Shown: positions 53,723 to 62,914 of the stretch, one piece after another
Layout: each line of letters begins with the position of its first letter
Position numbering within the stretch: the stretch's first letter is position 1
Origin: Mycobacterium sp. 852014-50255_SCH5639931
GTDB taxonomy: Bacteria; Actinomycetota; Actinomycetes; Mycobacteriales; Mycobacteriaceae
NCBI RefSeq assembly: GCF_001665605.1
Contig: NZ_LZSV01000011.1
Span: 124,001 to 188,000 of the forward strand
Direction of reading: 5' to 3'
DNA: 64,000 nucleotides
Notes under the pieces: generated by a model
The model's database searches: none
Told to the model about the DNA's origin: nothing
What the model saw: the letters and a program-made list of their open reading frames with translations, nothing else
Program-made: the position numbers and the translations under genes

Positions 53723-53775
53723 CACGAAACGGATTCTAAATCGCATCCGACCGATTACGGCGTGTCTACACGAAT

Positions 53776-55125
53776 TTATGTTGGCGACGGTTGATTCGCC
53801 GGGCCGCCGCTCATTCGCTCAGACTGGGGTAGATCCAGATAGCGCTCCAGGTTGCGGTGCATGTTGATCACGCGACGCTCCTCGCCGGACAGCACCAGGT
53901 GGGTGAAGCCCGGTTGATGCATGCCGCGCTGCAGTCCGGCGAGCAGCCGGATGTCTTGGGTAAGTACCACGCCGGGCTCGGCCTCACCGGCGGTTACCCG
54001 GACATCGGTCGGCTTGGCGCGCGCGGCGCCCGGCGGCATCCGCGTCATCAGGAACATGACCAGCTCGCCCCTGTCGGGATCGGGGCCGGGGCGCGAGCAC
54101 ATGACCGTCAGGTGATCGGCGTTGGCCAGCAGCGTCATGTTGGGGAAGACGTTGTACTGGTGCAGGCGGGTGATCCGGTCCGTGTCGGCCCAGTCGAGGT
54201 CCACGCCGCGGGTCGCGGCGTACGCCCGGGTGTGTGCGGCGATCAGATCCTGGACCGTCTGCCCGGGGCGGCGTTCGGCGCCGGGAAAGGGGGTGCCTTC
54301 GGCGGCTCCCATGAGCGCGCCCTGCGTGTAAACGTAAGCGTCCCAGACTTCTTCGTCGCTCAGCGCGCCGTCGAAGCGTGGGCTCTGTACCCCGTAGGGC
54401 TGGTCGGATTTTCCGGTGTGGCCCCAGATCTGTTGTGGCGCATGGATGTCGTCGACGCAGCGCAGCAATTCCGGGTGCAGCGTCTGAATGTGGTAGGTCT
54501 CGCTGTAGCCGTCGGCGATCGTCTTCCAGTTCGCGTCGACCTCGACGGTCAGCGTGGCATAGCAGCGGAAGTCGCTCAGCCGGCACCAGGCGATGTCGTC
54601 GGGCACCGCCTCCAGGAACTCGAGCAGCGGCATCGCGTCGACGTCGGGATTGACGAAGACGAGTCCCTCCCAGGTGTACACCCGCACCGGCACCAGCGGG
54701 AAGTCAGACATCTTCAGCGACCCGAAGCCCTTGCGGTTGGGCACCCGCTTGAGCGTGCCGCCCAGGTCCCAGGTCCACCCGTGATAGCCGCACTTGAGCT
54801 CCCGCAGCCCCGAGCCCGAACCCACGCACACGGAGTTGCCGCGGTGGCGGCAGGCGTTCTGGAAAGCGCGCAGCACCCCGTCGTCACCGCGCACGATCAG
54901 CACACCGTATGGGCCGCAGCGGTATTCGAAATAGTCGCCCGGCTCGGCGACGTGGTCGACCATGCACGCCAGCTGCCAGACCTTCGGCCACATTCGCTCG
55001 ACCTCGAGTGCGGCGAACGCGGGGGAGTAATAGCGCTGCGCCGGCACCAGGGTCGGGCTTTCCGGCGGGGTGCCGATCGCGTCCTCGTCGCGGGTGCGGG
55101 TCGGGTGTCCGGCGGGCGCGTTCAT
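53776..55125 (-). CDS. Rieske-type aromatic ring-hydroxylating oxygenase, alpha subunit
   Basis: 449 residues. The Rieske [2Fe-2S] motif has Cys92 and His94 in ACRHRGNSVC and Cys112 and His115 in KCGYHGW. The catalytic iron site has His212 and His217 in GYSETYHIQTLH. These are the ligands of ring-hydroxylating oxygenases, which add oxygen to aromatic or sterol-like substrates using electrons from a reductase not seen here. It lies 10 bp downstream of the amidohydrolase gene and likely belongs to the same unit. The substrate is unknown. Confidence 0.92.
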   Translation of the reverse strand: MNAPAGHPTRTRDEDAIGTPPESPTLVPAQRYYSPAFAALEVERMWPKVWQLACMVDHVAEPGDYFEYRCGPYGVLIVRGDDGVLRAFQNACRHRGNSVCVGSGSGLRELKCGYHGWTWDLGGTLKRVPNRKGFGSLKMSDFPLVPVRVYTWEGLVFVNPDVDAMPLLEFLEAVPDDIAWCRLSDFRCYATLTVEVDANWKTIADGYSETYHIQTLHPELLRCVDDIHAPQQIWGHTGKSDQPYGVQSPRFDGALSDEEVWDAYVYTQGALMGAAEGTPFPGAERRPGQTVQDLIAAHTRAYAATRGVDLDWADTDRITRLHQYNVFPNMTLLANADHLTVMCSRPGPDPDRGELVMFLMTRMPPGAARAKPTDVRVTAGEAEPGVVLTQDIRLLAGLQRGMHQPGFTHLVLSGEERRVINMHRNLERYLDLPQSERMSGGPANQPSPT

Positions 55126-55135
55126 GCGGGGAGCC

Positions 55136-56896
55136 TTAACGCGCTCCGCGTACCAAACGTCCGGGACGGGCCCCGGTGTCGACGTCGTCGCGCCGGGTCA
55201 CGGTCCCGCTGACGATGGTGGCCGCGTATCCGCTCGCCCCCTGCAGGATCCGGTTACCGCCGGCGGGCAGGTCGAAGGCCATCGCGGCGGGATGCAGCGT
55301 CAGGGCGTCCATGTCGATGACGTTGATGTCGGCCTTCTTGCCCGGCTCGATGGTGCCGCGATCGGTGAGGCCGAAGAGGTGGGCGGTGTCGCGGGCCTGC
55401 TTGCGGATCACGTACTCCAGCGACAGCTTCTCGCCGCGGCGCCGGTCCCGCGCCCAGTGCGTGAGCAGGAACGTGGGATACGAAGCGTCGCAGATCATCC
55501 CGCAGTGGGCGCCGCCGTCGGAGAGCCCGAGCACGCCGGCCGGGTGCAGCAGCATCTCCCGGATCGCGTCGCAGTTGCCGTCGGCGTAGTTGAACAAGGG
55601 GAGCATCAACATGGCGGTCGCGTCCGACTCGAGCATGAGGTCGTAGAGGGTGGACAGCGGGTCCTCGCCGCGGGCCTCAGCGATGGCCGCAACGGTGCGA
55701 TCCGGGGTGGGCTCGTAGTCCGGCGGGTTACCGAGTGAGTAGAGGCGATGCAGGGAGTGCTGCACCAAAGCGAACATCCCGTCGAACAACAGGGTCGGGT
55801 CGGCGGGTAGGTCGTCCTCGGAAAGGATCGCGGCCTTCACCGCGGGGTCGGCCAGGCGCCGCGCGAGTTCCTCACGGCCGCATTCGGCCTGCAGTCGGCG
55901 GTAGGTGGGCCGGTGGCTGAAGCCGTGGTGGCCCTGGAATCCGATCATCATCCCGAACGGGCGCGCCGCGACTTGCGGGTACAACCGGCTGCCCGCAGAA
56001 TGCGCGTCGGCGGAAAGGTCGAGCATCTCGCGCCACAGGTTCGGATCGGCGTCCACCTGGATGAGGGCGAACGACACCGACCGGTCGATCTCGCCGCTCA
56101 ACCGCCGCATCCAGTCCAGTTCCTTTTTGGGGGCGACGATGTCCTCGCCCGCCGATCCCTGCGGCGCCAGCTCGAACACCGCCTGGCCGCCGGCGGCCAT
56201 GGCCCGTCCGAGGCCGAACAGTTCATCCTCGGCGGCGTAGGTGCCGGGGACCGGTTCGCCGTCCATCGCGCGGTGCCCCATCGTGCGGGAGGTGGAAAAT
56301 CCGAGCGCGCCGGCCTCGATCGCTTCCCGAACCAGCCGGCCCATGGCATCGATGTCCTCTGGGGTGGCCGGCTCGTTGCGCGCACCCCGCTCGCCCATCG
56401 CGTAGGCGCGGATGGCGCCGTGGGCGACCTGGCTGCCAACGTCGACCGCGAACTTGTGCTTGCCGATCGCGTCCAGGTATTCGGGATAGGTTTCCCAGCC
56501 CCAGGTGATGCCCTCGGTGAGCGCGGTGCCGGGGATGTCTTCCACGCCTTCCATCAGCTCGATCAGCCACTTCTCGGTGCCGGGCCGCACCGGCGCGAAG
56601 CCGACGCCGCAGTTTCCGGTCACGATCGTGGTGACGCCGTGGCCGCTGGACGGCTCGAGCAAGCTGTCCCAACTCACCTGGCCGTCGTAGTGGGTGTGGA
56701 TGTCGACGAAGCCGGGCGCAACCACCCGGCCGGTGGCATCGATGGTTTCGGCGGCCTCACCGCCCATCTCAGGGGCATCGTCCCCGCGGCGGACGACATC
56801 GACGATCTTGCCGTCCTTGATGCCGACGTCGGCGCGATAGCGCTCCGCGCCGGTGCCGTCGACCACGGTGCCACCAACGATCTTCAGATCGAACAT
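55136..56896 (-). CDS. Amidohydrolase (N-acyl-D-amino-acid deacylase/D-aminoacylase group)
   Basis: 586 residues. It has the amidohydrolase start [21 protein letters not shown] and the metal-binding motif [14 protein letters not shown] near residue 67, then [17 protein letters not shown] typical of the D-aminoacylase group. Later there is [20 protein letters not shown] with the closing [19 protein letters not shown]. Reaction: hydrolysis of an amide or related bond in a small molecule; the substrate is not identifiable. It carries a palindrome 49 bp upstream of the start. Next gene down is the Rieske oxygenase. Confidence 0.88.
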   Translation of the reverse strand: MFDLKIVGGTVVDGTGAERYRADVGIKDGKIVDVVRRGDDAPEMGGEAAETIDATGRVVAPGFVDIHTHYDGQVSWDSLLEPSSGHGVTTIVTGNCGVGFAPVRPGTEKWLIELMEGVEDIPGTALTEGITWGWETYPEYLDAIGKHKFAVDVGSQVAHGAIRAYAMGERGARNEPATPEDIDAMGRLVREAIEAGALGFSTSRTMGHRAMDGEPVPGTYAAEDELFGLGRAMAAGGQAVFELAPQGSAGEDIVAPKKELDWMRRLSGEIDRSVSFALIQVDADPNLWREMLDLSADAHSAGSRLYPQVAARPFGMMIGFQGHHGFSHRPTYRRLQAECGREELARRLADPAVKAAILSEDDLPADPTLLFDGMFALVQHSLHRLYSLGNPPDYEPTPDRTVAAIAEARGEDPLSTLYDLMLESDATAMLMLPLFNYADGNCDAIREMLLHPAGVLGLSDGGAHCGMICDASYPTFLLTHWARDRRRGEKLSLEYVIRKQARDTAHLFGLTDRGTIEPGKKADINVIDMDALTLHPAAMAFDLPAGGNRILQGASGYAATIVSGTVTRRDDVDTGARPGRLVRGAR

Positions 56897-56944
56897 GAGA
56901 CTCTCCTTGCCGCCATGGGCTGAAGGCGCAAAAGACCCGCAGCA

Positions 56945-56967
56945 TTACGCTACGGGAAGTAGCGTAA
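56945..56967. promoter_or_regulatory. Palindromic operator upstream of amidohydrolase
   Basis: TTACGCTAC at 56945-56953 and GTAGCGTAA at 56959-56967: perfect 9-bp arms with a 5-base spacer (GGGAA). It lies 49 bp upstream of the amidohydrolase start and is the right size and place for a TetR or GntR family operator. Confidence 0.65.
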
Positions 56968-57012
56968 CTCTTGCCGCGGCCATCGCAATAGGTTCGGCGA
57001 AACTTGCTCGCC

Positions 57013-58149
57013 TCAAAGCGAACTCTTCAGCGCCGCGACCGTTTCCAGATCGTCGAGCGCCTCGACACCGCGTCGCAGCCCTTCCATGGCGATGTCTTCG
57101 ACCTGCATGCCGCCCATGCCCGCGGTGATCAGCGGCGCCACGTACGCGTACAGCGCGGCCTGGCGGAAGCGCAGCCAGAGTTCGTCGCGGTCCAGTTCGG
57201 GTCCACCGGCCGCGGCGAGCGAGCGGCGGTAGTCATCGAGCAGTTCGCGCTGGGTCGCCCGGCGGTCTTCGGGCGTGAGGCTGGTGATCAGCGTGTAGGC
57301 CAGTTCCCGCGACGGGTGCCCACGCCGCACCGCCTGCCAGTCCAGCAGTCCGGCCTTGCCGCCGTGGAAATACATGTTGCCGGGGTGCGCATCGCCGTGC
57401 ATGACGGTGTGTGGGGGAGTGTCGATGAGGGCGGCGACGGCCCGGTAGTTGTCGGCGATGAAGCGGCCGCTTTCGACGGGGATCTCGGTGCGCTCGGCAA
57501 GGCGCTTGATCGAGGCGTGCATCAGCGAGCCGGTCAGCAGGGAAGTGACGTCGCCGGACGGCGTGTAGAGCCAGCCCAGGGGGCCGCGTCCGTCACGGGG
57601 GAGGCGGTTCCAGAAGGTGGCGTGCAGGTCGGCGAGCAGGTCGACGATCAGGCTGGCCTGCTCGGGCGAAAGCGGGTGCAGCGTGTCGGGGAACTCGCAC
57701 GACTCGGCGGGAAGGTCCTCCAGCACCAGCAGGTAGCGCCCCGTCCACGGGTCGAATGCCGCACCGTAGGCATACGGGGCGCCGACGATCTGCGGCGCGA
57801 GCTGCCGGTAGAACCGCACCTCTGTGTGCCCGAGCCGGCCCAACTCGCCCATCAACCGGGTGGCCGCAGTCTTCGCCGCGAGCTTGACGAACACCGAGTC
57901 GGGGACATTCTTTCCGGTCAGCACCAGCCGAGCCCGCGACGACGTCCCCGCGTCGCTGCCCAGGATGCGGACCGTTCTGACGGCGGTGCCCATCACCTTG
58001 GAGAGCACTGCCGCGTCGACGTCCCGCACCCGCCGGGGCAAACCCAATCGGCTGCCGACCACTGCGTCGGTGGCTACCCGGCCCACGCCGCGGCCCAGGT
58101 GAGCGGCCAGACCGGCGGCCGAAATAGCCCGCGTCACAGGGTTATTCAT
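57013..58149 (-). CDS. Phosphotransferase family protein (APH/ecdysteroid-kinase fold)
   Basis: 378 residues. The kinase-like fold has the catalytic loop HGDAHPGNMYFH and the metal-binding LLDWQAVRRGHPSRELAY, and an ATP-site region with SVFVKLAAKTAATRLMGELG, all normal for the aminoglycoside phosphotransferase superfamily. Mycobacteria have several such proteins next to acyl-CoA or sterol genes, where they probably phosphorylate small hydroxylated metabolites. There is no sign it confers drug resistance. It follows the TetR gene after 111 bp that contain a strong palindrome. Confidence 0.85.
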   Translation of the reverse strand: MNNPVTRAISAAGLAAHLGRGVGRVATDAVVGSRLGLPRRVRDVDAAVLSKVMGTAVRTVRILGSDAGTSSRARLVLTGKNVPDSVFVKLAAKTAATRLMGELGRLGHTEVRFYRQLAPQIVGAPYAYGAAFDPWTGRYLLVLEDLPAESCEFPDTLHPLSPEQASLIVDLLADLHATFWNRLPRDGRGPLGWLYTPSGDVTSLLTGSLMHASIKRLAERTEIPVESGRFIADNYRAVAALIDTPPHTVMHGDAHPGNMYFHGGKAGLLDWQAVRRGHPSRELAYTLITSLTPEDRRATQRELLDDYRRSLAAAGGPELDRDELWLRFRQAALYAYVAPLITAGMGGMQVEDIAMEGLRRGVEALDDLETVAALKSSL

Positions 58150-58244
58150 ATTTGTTCGTTTCTTGGTGCGGACGTGTCACCCGCACCGCGAGCCGTTCGG
58201 ACGTCGCGGCACGGGGTCAGTCAAAAATACTCGAAGGTCGCGAT

Positions 58245-58272
58245 ATCAGACAATACGTAGTTATTGTCTGAT
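58245..58272. promoter_or_regulatory. Palindromic operator between tetR-type gene and phosphotransferase gene
   Basis: ATCAGACAATA at 58245-58255 and TATTGTCTGAT at 58262-58272 are perfect 11-bp arms separated by 6 bases. The right arm overlaps the stop codon of the TetR gene. No T-run follows on the minus strand, so an operator is more likely than a terminator. Confidence 0.7.
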
Positions 58273-58881
58273 CTCCGGTACCAGGGCCCGCACCACGAAT
58301 TGCTCGACGAACTCGCGTTTGTCGGCGACCGGGCGGTACCGCCAAGAGGGCGCCAGGAGGAACAGCGTCGTCGCGTGCAGCCATTGCACGACCGACCGCG
58401 GGTCGAGATCGGCGTGCAGACGGCCGGCCGACTGCCACCGATCCAGCAGCGGTTGGTAGTGCCGCAACAGCGTCTCCACGATGGGCTCCGAACCCTTCTC
58501 GAGGGCCGTCGCCACGGCGGTGCTCTCGGCGGCGAACAGTGCCTCGTTCAGTGGATCGCCGTCCACCGACTCGACGCGGGCCAGCACCATCTCGGGCACC
58601 GACCGCACCGGATCGTCGGGGGCGCCCAGCGACCGGACCAATTCGCCGAGCGCACGGTCGACCCGCTTCAGGATCAGGCCCAGCAGGACGTCGTCGCGGC
58701 CGGGGAAGTACCGGTAGACCGTGGACCGTGACACCCCTGCCTCGTCGGCCACCTCACCCATCCGGAACTGAGTGTTGCCGCGATGCGCGATGCAGCGGCC
58801 CGCGGCGTCCAGGATCCGCCTGCGGGCCTCCTCGTCGTCGAGGATCGCGCGGTCGTCGCCCCACCGGCGACTCGGTTCCAT
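58261..58881 (-). CDS. TetR family transcriptional regulator
   Basis: 206 residues from ATG 58881 (MEPSRRWGDD); an upstream ATG at 58926 would add 15 odd residues. The N-terminal HTH has ILDAAGRCIAHRG, MGEVADEAGVSRSTVYRYF and the RDDVLLGLILKRV that follows. The C-terminal ligand domain is unassigned. It precedes the phosphotransferase, amidohydrolase and Rieske genes on the same strand and is likely their regulator; the palindromes at 58245 and 56945 are candidate targets, though their sequences differ from each other. Confidence 0.92.
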   Translation of the reverse strand: MEPSRRWGDDRAILDDEEARRRILDAAGRCIAHRGNTQFRMGEVADEAGVSRSTVYRYFPGRDDVLLGLILKRVDRALGELVRSLGAPDDPVRSVPEMVLARVESVDGDPLNEALFAAESTAVATALEKGSEPIVETLLRHYQPLLDRWQSAGRLHADLDPRSVVQWLHATTLFLLAPSWRYRPVADKREFVEQFVVRALVPEIRQ

Positions 58882-58965
58882 GACGCAGATGTTACGGGGT
58901 CGGTTCCCCATAACAACGAATTCCATTGCGAACCAAGCACATCGGACGCACCGGGTGGCGCGGGT

Positions 58966-59469
58966 TCAAGCACCCTGGCGTTGTGTCAGATCGGTCCAGG
59001 TCAAGGTGACGCGGGTGCCGCGCGGGGTGCGGTCGATGGTCACCTCGTCGGCGAGTGTCTCCATCAACGGGATGCCGCGTCCGCGGAGTTGCTGCTGGTA
59101 CTGGGGCGGCATTTGCTGACGCCAACGGCCGCGATCGTCGACGGTGACGGACAAGGTGTCGGCCTGCCGGTGATAGCCCGCGCTCACGTCAAGCGTCCCG
59201 CGCTGGGAGGTCTCGCAATAGGCGAATTCCGCGGCGTTGGCGATGGCTTCGTTTACCGCCAGCAGGACGTCGCTGAACCGGTCGGAACTGAGACTGAAAT
59301 GCGTTTCGAGCCAGACCCCGAATTCGGCTCGGGCCCGAGCAGCGCTACGCGGGTCGGCGGCGACCCGATTCCGCGCGAAGCGGAATCGGTCATCGATGTT
59401 CGACACGTCATGCGGTTGAGGATCAGAGCGCCCCATCGTTCCCAGTTGTGCCCCCATCTCGAGGTTCAC
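58966..59469 (-). CDS. RsbW-like anti-sigma factor/serine kinase
   Basis: 167 residues. GHKL ATPase fold with the N-box NEAIANAAEFAY, the VTVDDRGRW G1 region and GRGIPLMETLADEV. Such proteins bind a sigma factor or phosphorylate an anti-anti-sigma protein. It overlaps the STAS gene stop by 4 bp, as expected for a partner-switching pair. No sigma factor gene is adjacent, so the target must be encoded elsewhere. Confidence 0.9.
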   Translation of the reverse strand: MNLEMGAQLGTMGRSDPQPHDVSNIDDRFRFARNRVAADPRSAARARAEFGVWLETHFSLSSDRFSDVLLAVNEAIANAAEFAYCETSQRGTLDVSAGYHRQADTLSVTVDDRGRWRQQMPPQYQQQLRGRGIPLMETLADEVTIDRTPRGTRVTLTWTDLTQRQGA

Positions 59470-59843
59470 CCACCAGCAATGCCGCTCAGTGCGTCGTCAA
59501 GCGAGCTGTAGAGCGCGAGCACGCTGTCGATTCCCATCAGTTTGATCGGTCTGCTCGTCGCCGAGCCGTTGGCGACGACAGCGAATTTTGTCGGCGGCTC
59601 GGTCTCCGCCTGCGCCGTCACCAGGACGGTCATCCCGGCTGACGCCAAGAAGTCCACTTTCGACAGGTCAACGATCAGCGCGGCGGGTTTGGTCGCCATC
59701 GCGGTCTGGATGGCCTCGGCCAGATGCGGCGAGCTGAGCATGTCCACTTCACCCGAGACGGTCAGCACGACCGCCTCGTCTACCTGCTGTTTTCCTACTG
59801 AGAAAGCGGTCGGATCGATTGGATCGCCGGTTAGTTCGCCCAT
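59466..59843 (-). CDS. STAS-domain anti-sigma factor antagonist
   Basis: 125 residues, with the STAS core ALIVDLSKVDFLASAGMTVL and the conserved serine Ser68 that partner kinases phosphorylate. It is comparable to RsfA/RsfB-type antagonists of mycobacterial sigma F control. First gene of the pair with the RsbW-like kinase; when unphosphorylated it would bind the kinase and free its sigma factor. Confidence 0.92.
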   Translation of the reverse strand: MGELTGDPIDPTAFSVGKQQVDEAVVLTVSGEVDMLSSPHLAEAIQTAMATKPAALIVDLSKVDFLASAGMTVLVTAQAETEPPTKFAVVANGSATSRPIKLMGIDSVLALYSSLDDALSGIAGG

Positions 59844-60279
59844 GGTCTATCACTCACATTCGGTCCCTGGTGGGACACCGGTAGCTCTAAAACAGCCACT
59901 GCCAACACCGGGGGCTGCTTGTTCAACCCCACGGAAAGCGCTTGCCCTTCGGAGGAGAGACACTCCGTCGATCTGCGCTCTAGCTACAGATGCAGCCGCA
60001 AGTTGTTTATTCGATGGTATGACACGCGGCGAACCACACCCAAAACGAGTGAACGAATGGCCCCGGCGCGACGTCCTGTGAGTGTGTGCGACGCCCCCCG
60101 CAGAAGTTGCGCATGGCATTGGCCCATGCGTGAATGGCCTGTACCGGATTCGTGTCCAGCCCGGGCCACCTGGCCTGCACAAACGCGGAAGGACGGTCGG
60201 CGTGGAGCCCGGTGATCGCGGTGGCGAGCAGGACGACCCGCGGGCCGATGTCGAGCCCTCCGGTGCCGGTACCGACGCA
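59844..60279. other. Divergent intergenic region STAS gene/peroxidase gene
   Basis: About 436 bases. Contains promoters for both directions. Open frames on both strands (for example plus-strand 59919-60215) overlap heavily, lack ribosome binding sites and look like GC-rich noise. No clear operator was seen. Confidence 0.5.
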
Positions 60280-61329
60280 GTGACACGACGGCGCGCTTTG
60301 CTGGGCATGGGAGCGGTGGCCGGCATCGCCGCGGTCGATGTCGGGGGCTTCGCCTACGCGGGCGGCTGGCTGCGACCCGGTGCTCTGACGCCGCCCCGGT
60401 TCGCCGACCGCTTCGAACACGTCTACGGACGCCACGACGGCTTTCGCCGCAATCACGCCAAGGGGCTCAGCGCGGTCGGAACATTTACGAGCACCGGGGC
60501 GGGGGCGGCGATCTGCCGGGCCGCAGTCTTCCGGGCGGGGATGGTGCCGGTGATCGGCCGGTTCTCCCTGTCGGGTGGCCTCCCGGACCAGGCGGACGCG
60601 CCCACCACGGTGCGCGGACTCGGCTTGCTCTTCCAGGGCCCCGACGGCCAGCAATGGCGCACCGCGATGGTCAACATCCCCGTCTTCCCGGACAGCACGC
60701 CGCAGGGCTTCTACGACCGGCTGCTCGCTTCCAAACCGGTGGCCGGGACGGGCAAGGCCGACCCCGAGAAGATGGCCGCCTTCCTCGACCGTCACCCCGA
60801 GACGGTCGCGGCGATGAAGATCATCAAGCAGGCCCCGCCCAGCGTGGGGTTCGCCGACAGCGCGTTTTACGGCCTGAACGCGTTTCGGTTCACCAACGGC
60901 GCCGGGGCAACCGTTCCGGTGCGCTGGGGCGCCGTTCCGCAGGAAGCGGCGGGCGCGCCGGCGTCACCGGCCGGCAAGGACTACCTTTTCGACGACCTCA
61001 TCCTCGCGCTCGCGCAGCGACCACTCAATTGGCGGCTGGTGCTCACGGTGGGGGAGCCGGGTGATCCGACCCACGACGCCACGAAACCCTGGCCGCGATC
61101 GCGCCGCACCATTGACGCCGGCACCATCACCGTCACGGCGGTGCAGACCGAGGCGCCCGGCAACGCCCGCGATATCAACTTCGACCCGCTGGTGCTGCCG
61201 GACGGCATCACCGCCTCCGACGACCCGCTGCTCGCCGCGCGATCGGCCGTCTACGCCCGCTCATTCACCCGCCGCGCGGAAGAACCCAAGACGCCCAGCG
61301 CAGTCGACGTTTCCCGGGTGCTTCGGTGA
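60280..61329 (+). CDS. Exported catalase-related heme peroxidase
   Basis: 349 residues from GTG 60280. The first residues, MTRRRALLGMGAVAGIAAVD, form a Tat-type signal with twin arginines and a hydrophobic run. The catalase core has the distal His in RRNHAKGLSAVGTF and the proximal Tyr in RSAVYARSF, the minimal catalase/SrpA-type peroxidase layout. It lacks the long C-terminal domain of large catalases. It removes peroxide or oxidises a substrate outside the membrane. The open frame continues 66 codons upstream without a good start. Its stop overlaps the cytochrome b561 start by 4 bp, so the pair works together. Confidence 0.88.
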   Translation: MTRRRALLGMGAVAGIAAVDVGGFAYAGGWLRPGALTPPRFADRFEHVYGRHDGFRRNHAKGLSAVGTFTSTGAGAAICRAAVFRAGMVPVIGRFSLSGGLPDQADAPTTVRGLGLLFQGPDGQQWRTAMVNIPVFPDSTPQGFYDRLLASKPVAGTGKADPEKMAAFLDRHPETVAAMKIIKQAPPSVGFADSAFYGLNAFRFTNGAGATVPVRWGAVPQEAAGAPASPAGKDYLFDDLILALAQRPLNWRLVLTVGEPGDPTHDATKPWPRSRRTIDAGTITVTAVQTEAPGNARDINFDPLVLPDGITASDDPLLAARSAVYARSFTRRAEEPKTPSAVDVSRVLR

Positions 61330-61904
61330 GCGACGTCAACGCCACGGCCCGGTTCGCGCTCCCGTCCCGCCTGCTGCACTGGCTGATGGCGCCGATGGTC
61401 ATCGCCCAACTGCTCATCGGCGTCACCATGGTCGCGGCGCTGAGCTACTACCCGCTGCTGCTGGCCATCCATCGCCCGCTGGGCGTGCTGATCCTGGTGT
61501 TCGCCGTGGTGCGGCTGGCAAATCGGGTCAGGCACCGGCCGCCCCCGTTTCTGTCCACGATGAGCCGCGCCGAACGGCGCATCGCGACGTGGTCGGAATA
61601 CCTGCTCTACGCGCTGCTGCTGGTGCAGCCCCTCACCGGCTGGGCCATGCTGTCGGCGGCGCGGTTTCCGGTCACGCTGGTAGGGCCGCTGCGACTGCCC
61701 GGCATCGCGCCGCACAGCATCGACGTGTTCGCGGTGCTGCGCGAGTGCCACGGCGCCTTCGCGTTGCTGCTGTTTCTGACGTTCACCGCGCACATGTGCG
61801 CGGTGCTCTTTCACACGCTCGTGCTGCGCGACGGGCTCCTTGATCGCATGGCGCTGTGGCGCGTCAGACCCGCCTCCGCGCGGGCAGACCAAGCCGAGCT
61901 GTAA
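61326..61904 (+). CDS. Cytochrome b561 family membrane protein
   Basis: 192 residues with four membrane helices. Histidines that can bind heme are in SRLLHWLMAP (helix 1), LLAIHRPLG (helix 2), and CHGAFALLLFLTFTAH then FHTLVLRDG near the end. This is the bacterial b561 form that moves electrons across the inner membrane. Overlapping with an exported peroxidase gene suggests that it supplies it with electrons from the quinone pool. Confidence 0.9.
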   Translation: MSDVNATARFALPSRLLHWLMAPMVIAQLLIGVTMVAALSYYPLLLAIHRPLGVLILVFAVVRLANRVRHRPPPFLSTMSRAERRIATWSEYLLYALLLVQPLTGWAMLSAARFPVTLVGPLRLPGIAPHSIDVFAVLRECHGAFALLLFLTFTAHMCAVLFHTLVLRDGLLDRMALWRVRPASARADQAEL

Positions 61905-62019
61905 CGACCTGCCTCCCCGGGCTCTGATCGGCCGAATATGATCGGCACGATTAGCGCAGGGTGCTGGGCGCCGCAGGCGCCGTGACCATACGCCGACCAC
62001 GAAGGAGTGGAGAACTTCC

Positions 62020-62913
62020 ATGCCGAACGAGAAGCAAGCGGAGCGGATGACGTCGGGGAAGGGGTTCATCGCGGCGCTCGACCAGAGCGGCGGCTCGACG
62101 CCCAAGGCGCTGCGCCTCTACGGCATCCAGGACGACGCGTATTCCTCCGAAGAGGAGATGTTCGACCTCATCCACCAGATGCGTTCGCGGATCATCACCG
62201 CCCCGGCGTTCACCGGTGACCGCATCCTGGCCGCGATCCTGTTCGAGCAGACCATGGACCGCGAGATCGAGGGCACCCCGTCCACCACCTATCTGTGGGA
62301 GACCAAGGGCGTGGTGCCCATCCTCAAGATCGACAAGGGCCTGGCCGAGGCGTCCGACGACGTCCAGCTGATGAAGCCGATCCCGGGACTGGACGGACTC
62401 CTGGAGCGCGCCGTGAGCAAGGGCGTCTTCGGTACCAAGGAACGGTCGGTGATCGGCGGCGCCAACGCCAAGGGCATCGCAGCCGTGGTCGCCCAGCAGT
62501 TCGAGCTCGCCCATCAGGTGCTCTCGCACGGCCTGGTGCCCATCATCGAGCCCGAGGTCACCATCTCGATCGCGGACAAGGCCGAGGCCGAGGGCATCCT
62601 GCGCGACGAGATCACCAAGCAACTCGAGAACGTGCCCGACGGGCAGCGCGTCATGCTCAAGCTGAGCCTGCCGACCGAGGCCAACTTCTACCTCCCCCTG
62701 ATCGAGCACCCGAAGGTGATGCGAGTGGTCGCCCTCTCCGGCGGTTACTCGCGCGAGGAGGCCAACGAGCTGCTGGCGAAGAACCACGGGCTGATCGCCA
62801 GCTTCAGCCGCGCGCTGACCGAGGGGCTGACCGCCGACCAAACCGACGAGCAGTTCAACGCCACGCTGGACGAGGCGATCCAGTCGATCTACGACGCGTC
62901 GGTCGCCGGCTGA
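62020..62913 (+). CDS. Class I fructose-bisphosphate aldolase
   Basis: 297 residues, ATG 62020 with GAAGGAG upstream. It begins [18 protein letters not shown], contains [11 protein letters not shown] and the Schiff-base lysine in VMLKLSLP (Lys214), then [17 protein letters not shown]. It cleaves fructose 1,6-bisphosphate without a metal ion, in contrast to the class II Fba that mycobacteria use by default. The 115-bp gap from the b561 gene indicates its own promoter. Confidence 0.93.
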   Translation: MPNEKQAERMTSGKGFIAALDQSGGSTPKALRLYGIQDDAYSSEEEMFDLIHQMRSRIITAPAFTGDRILAAILFEQTMDREIEGTPSTTYLWETKGVVPILKIDKGLAEASDDVQLMKPIPGLDGLLERAVSKGVFGTKERSVIGGANAKGIAAVVAQQFELAHQVLSHGLVPIIEPEVTISIADKAEAEGILRDEITKQLENVPDGQRVMLKLSLPTEANFYLPLIEHPKVMRVVALSGGYSREEANELLAKNHGLIASFSRALTEGLTADQTDEQFNATLDEAIQSIYDASVAG

Positions 62914-62914
62914 C

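Noticed and set aside
58245..58272. Intrinsic terminator of the TetR gene
   Set aside because: The stem is long, but it has no T-run after it in the direction of transcription; an operator fits better.
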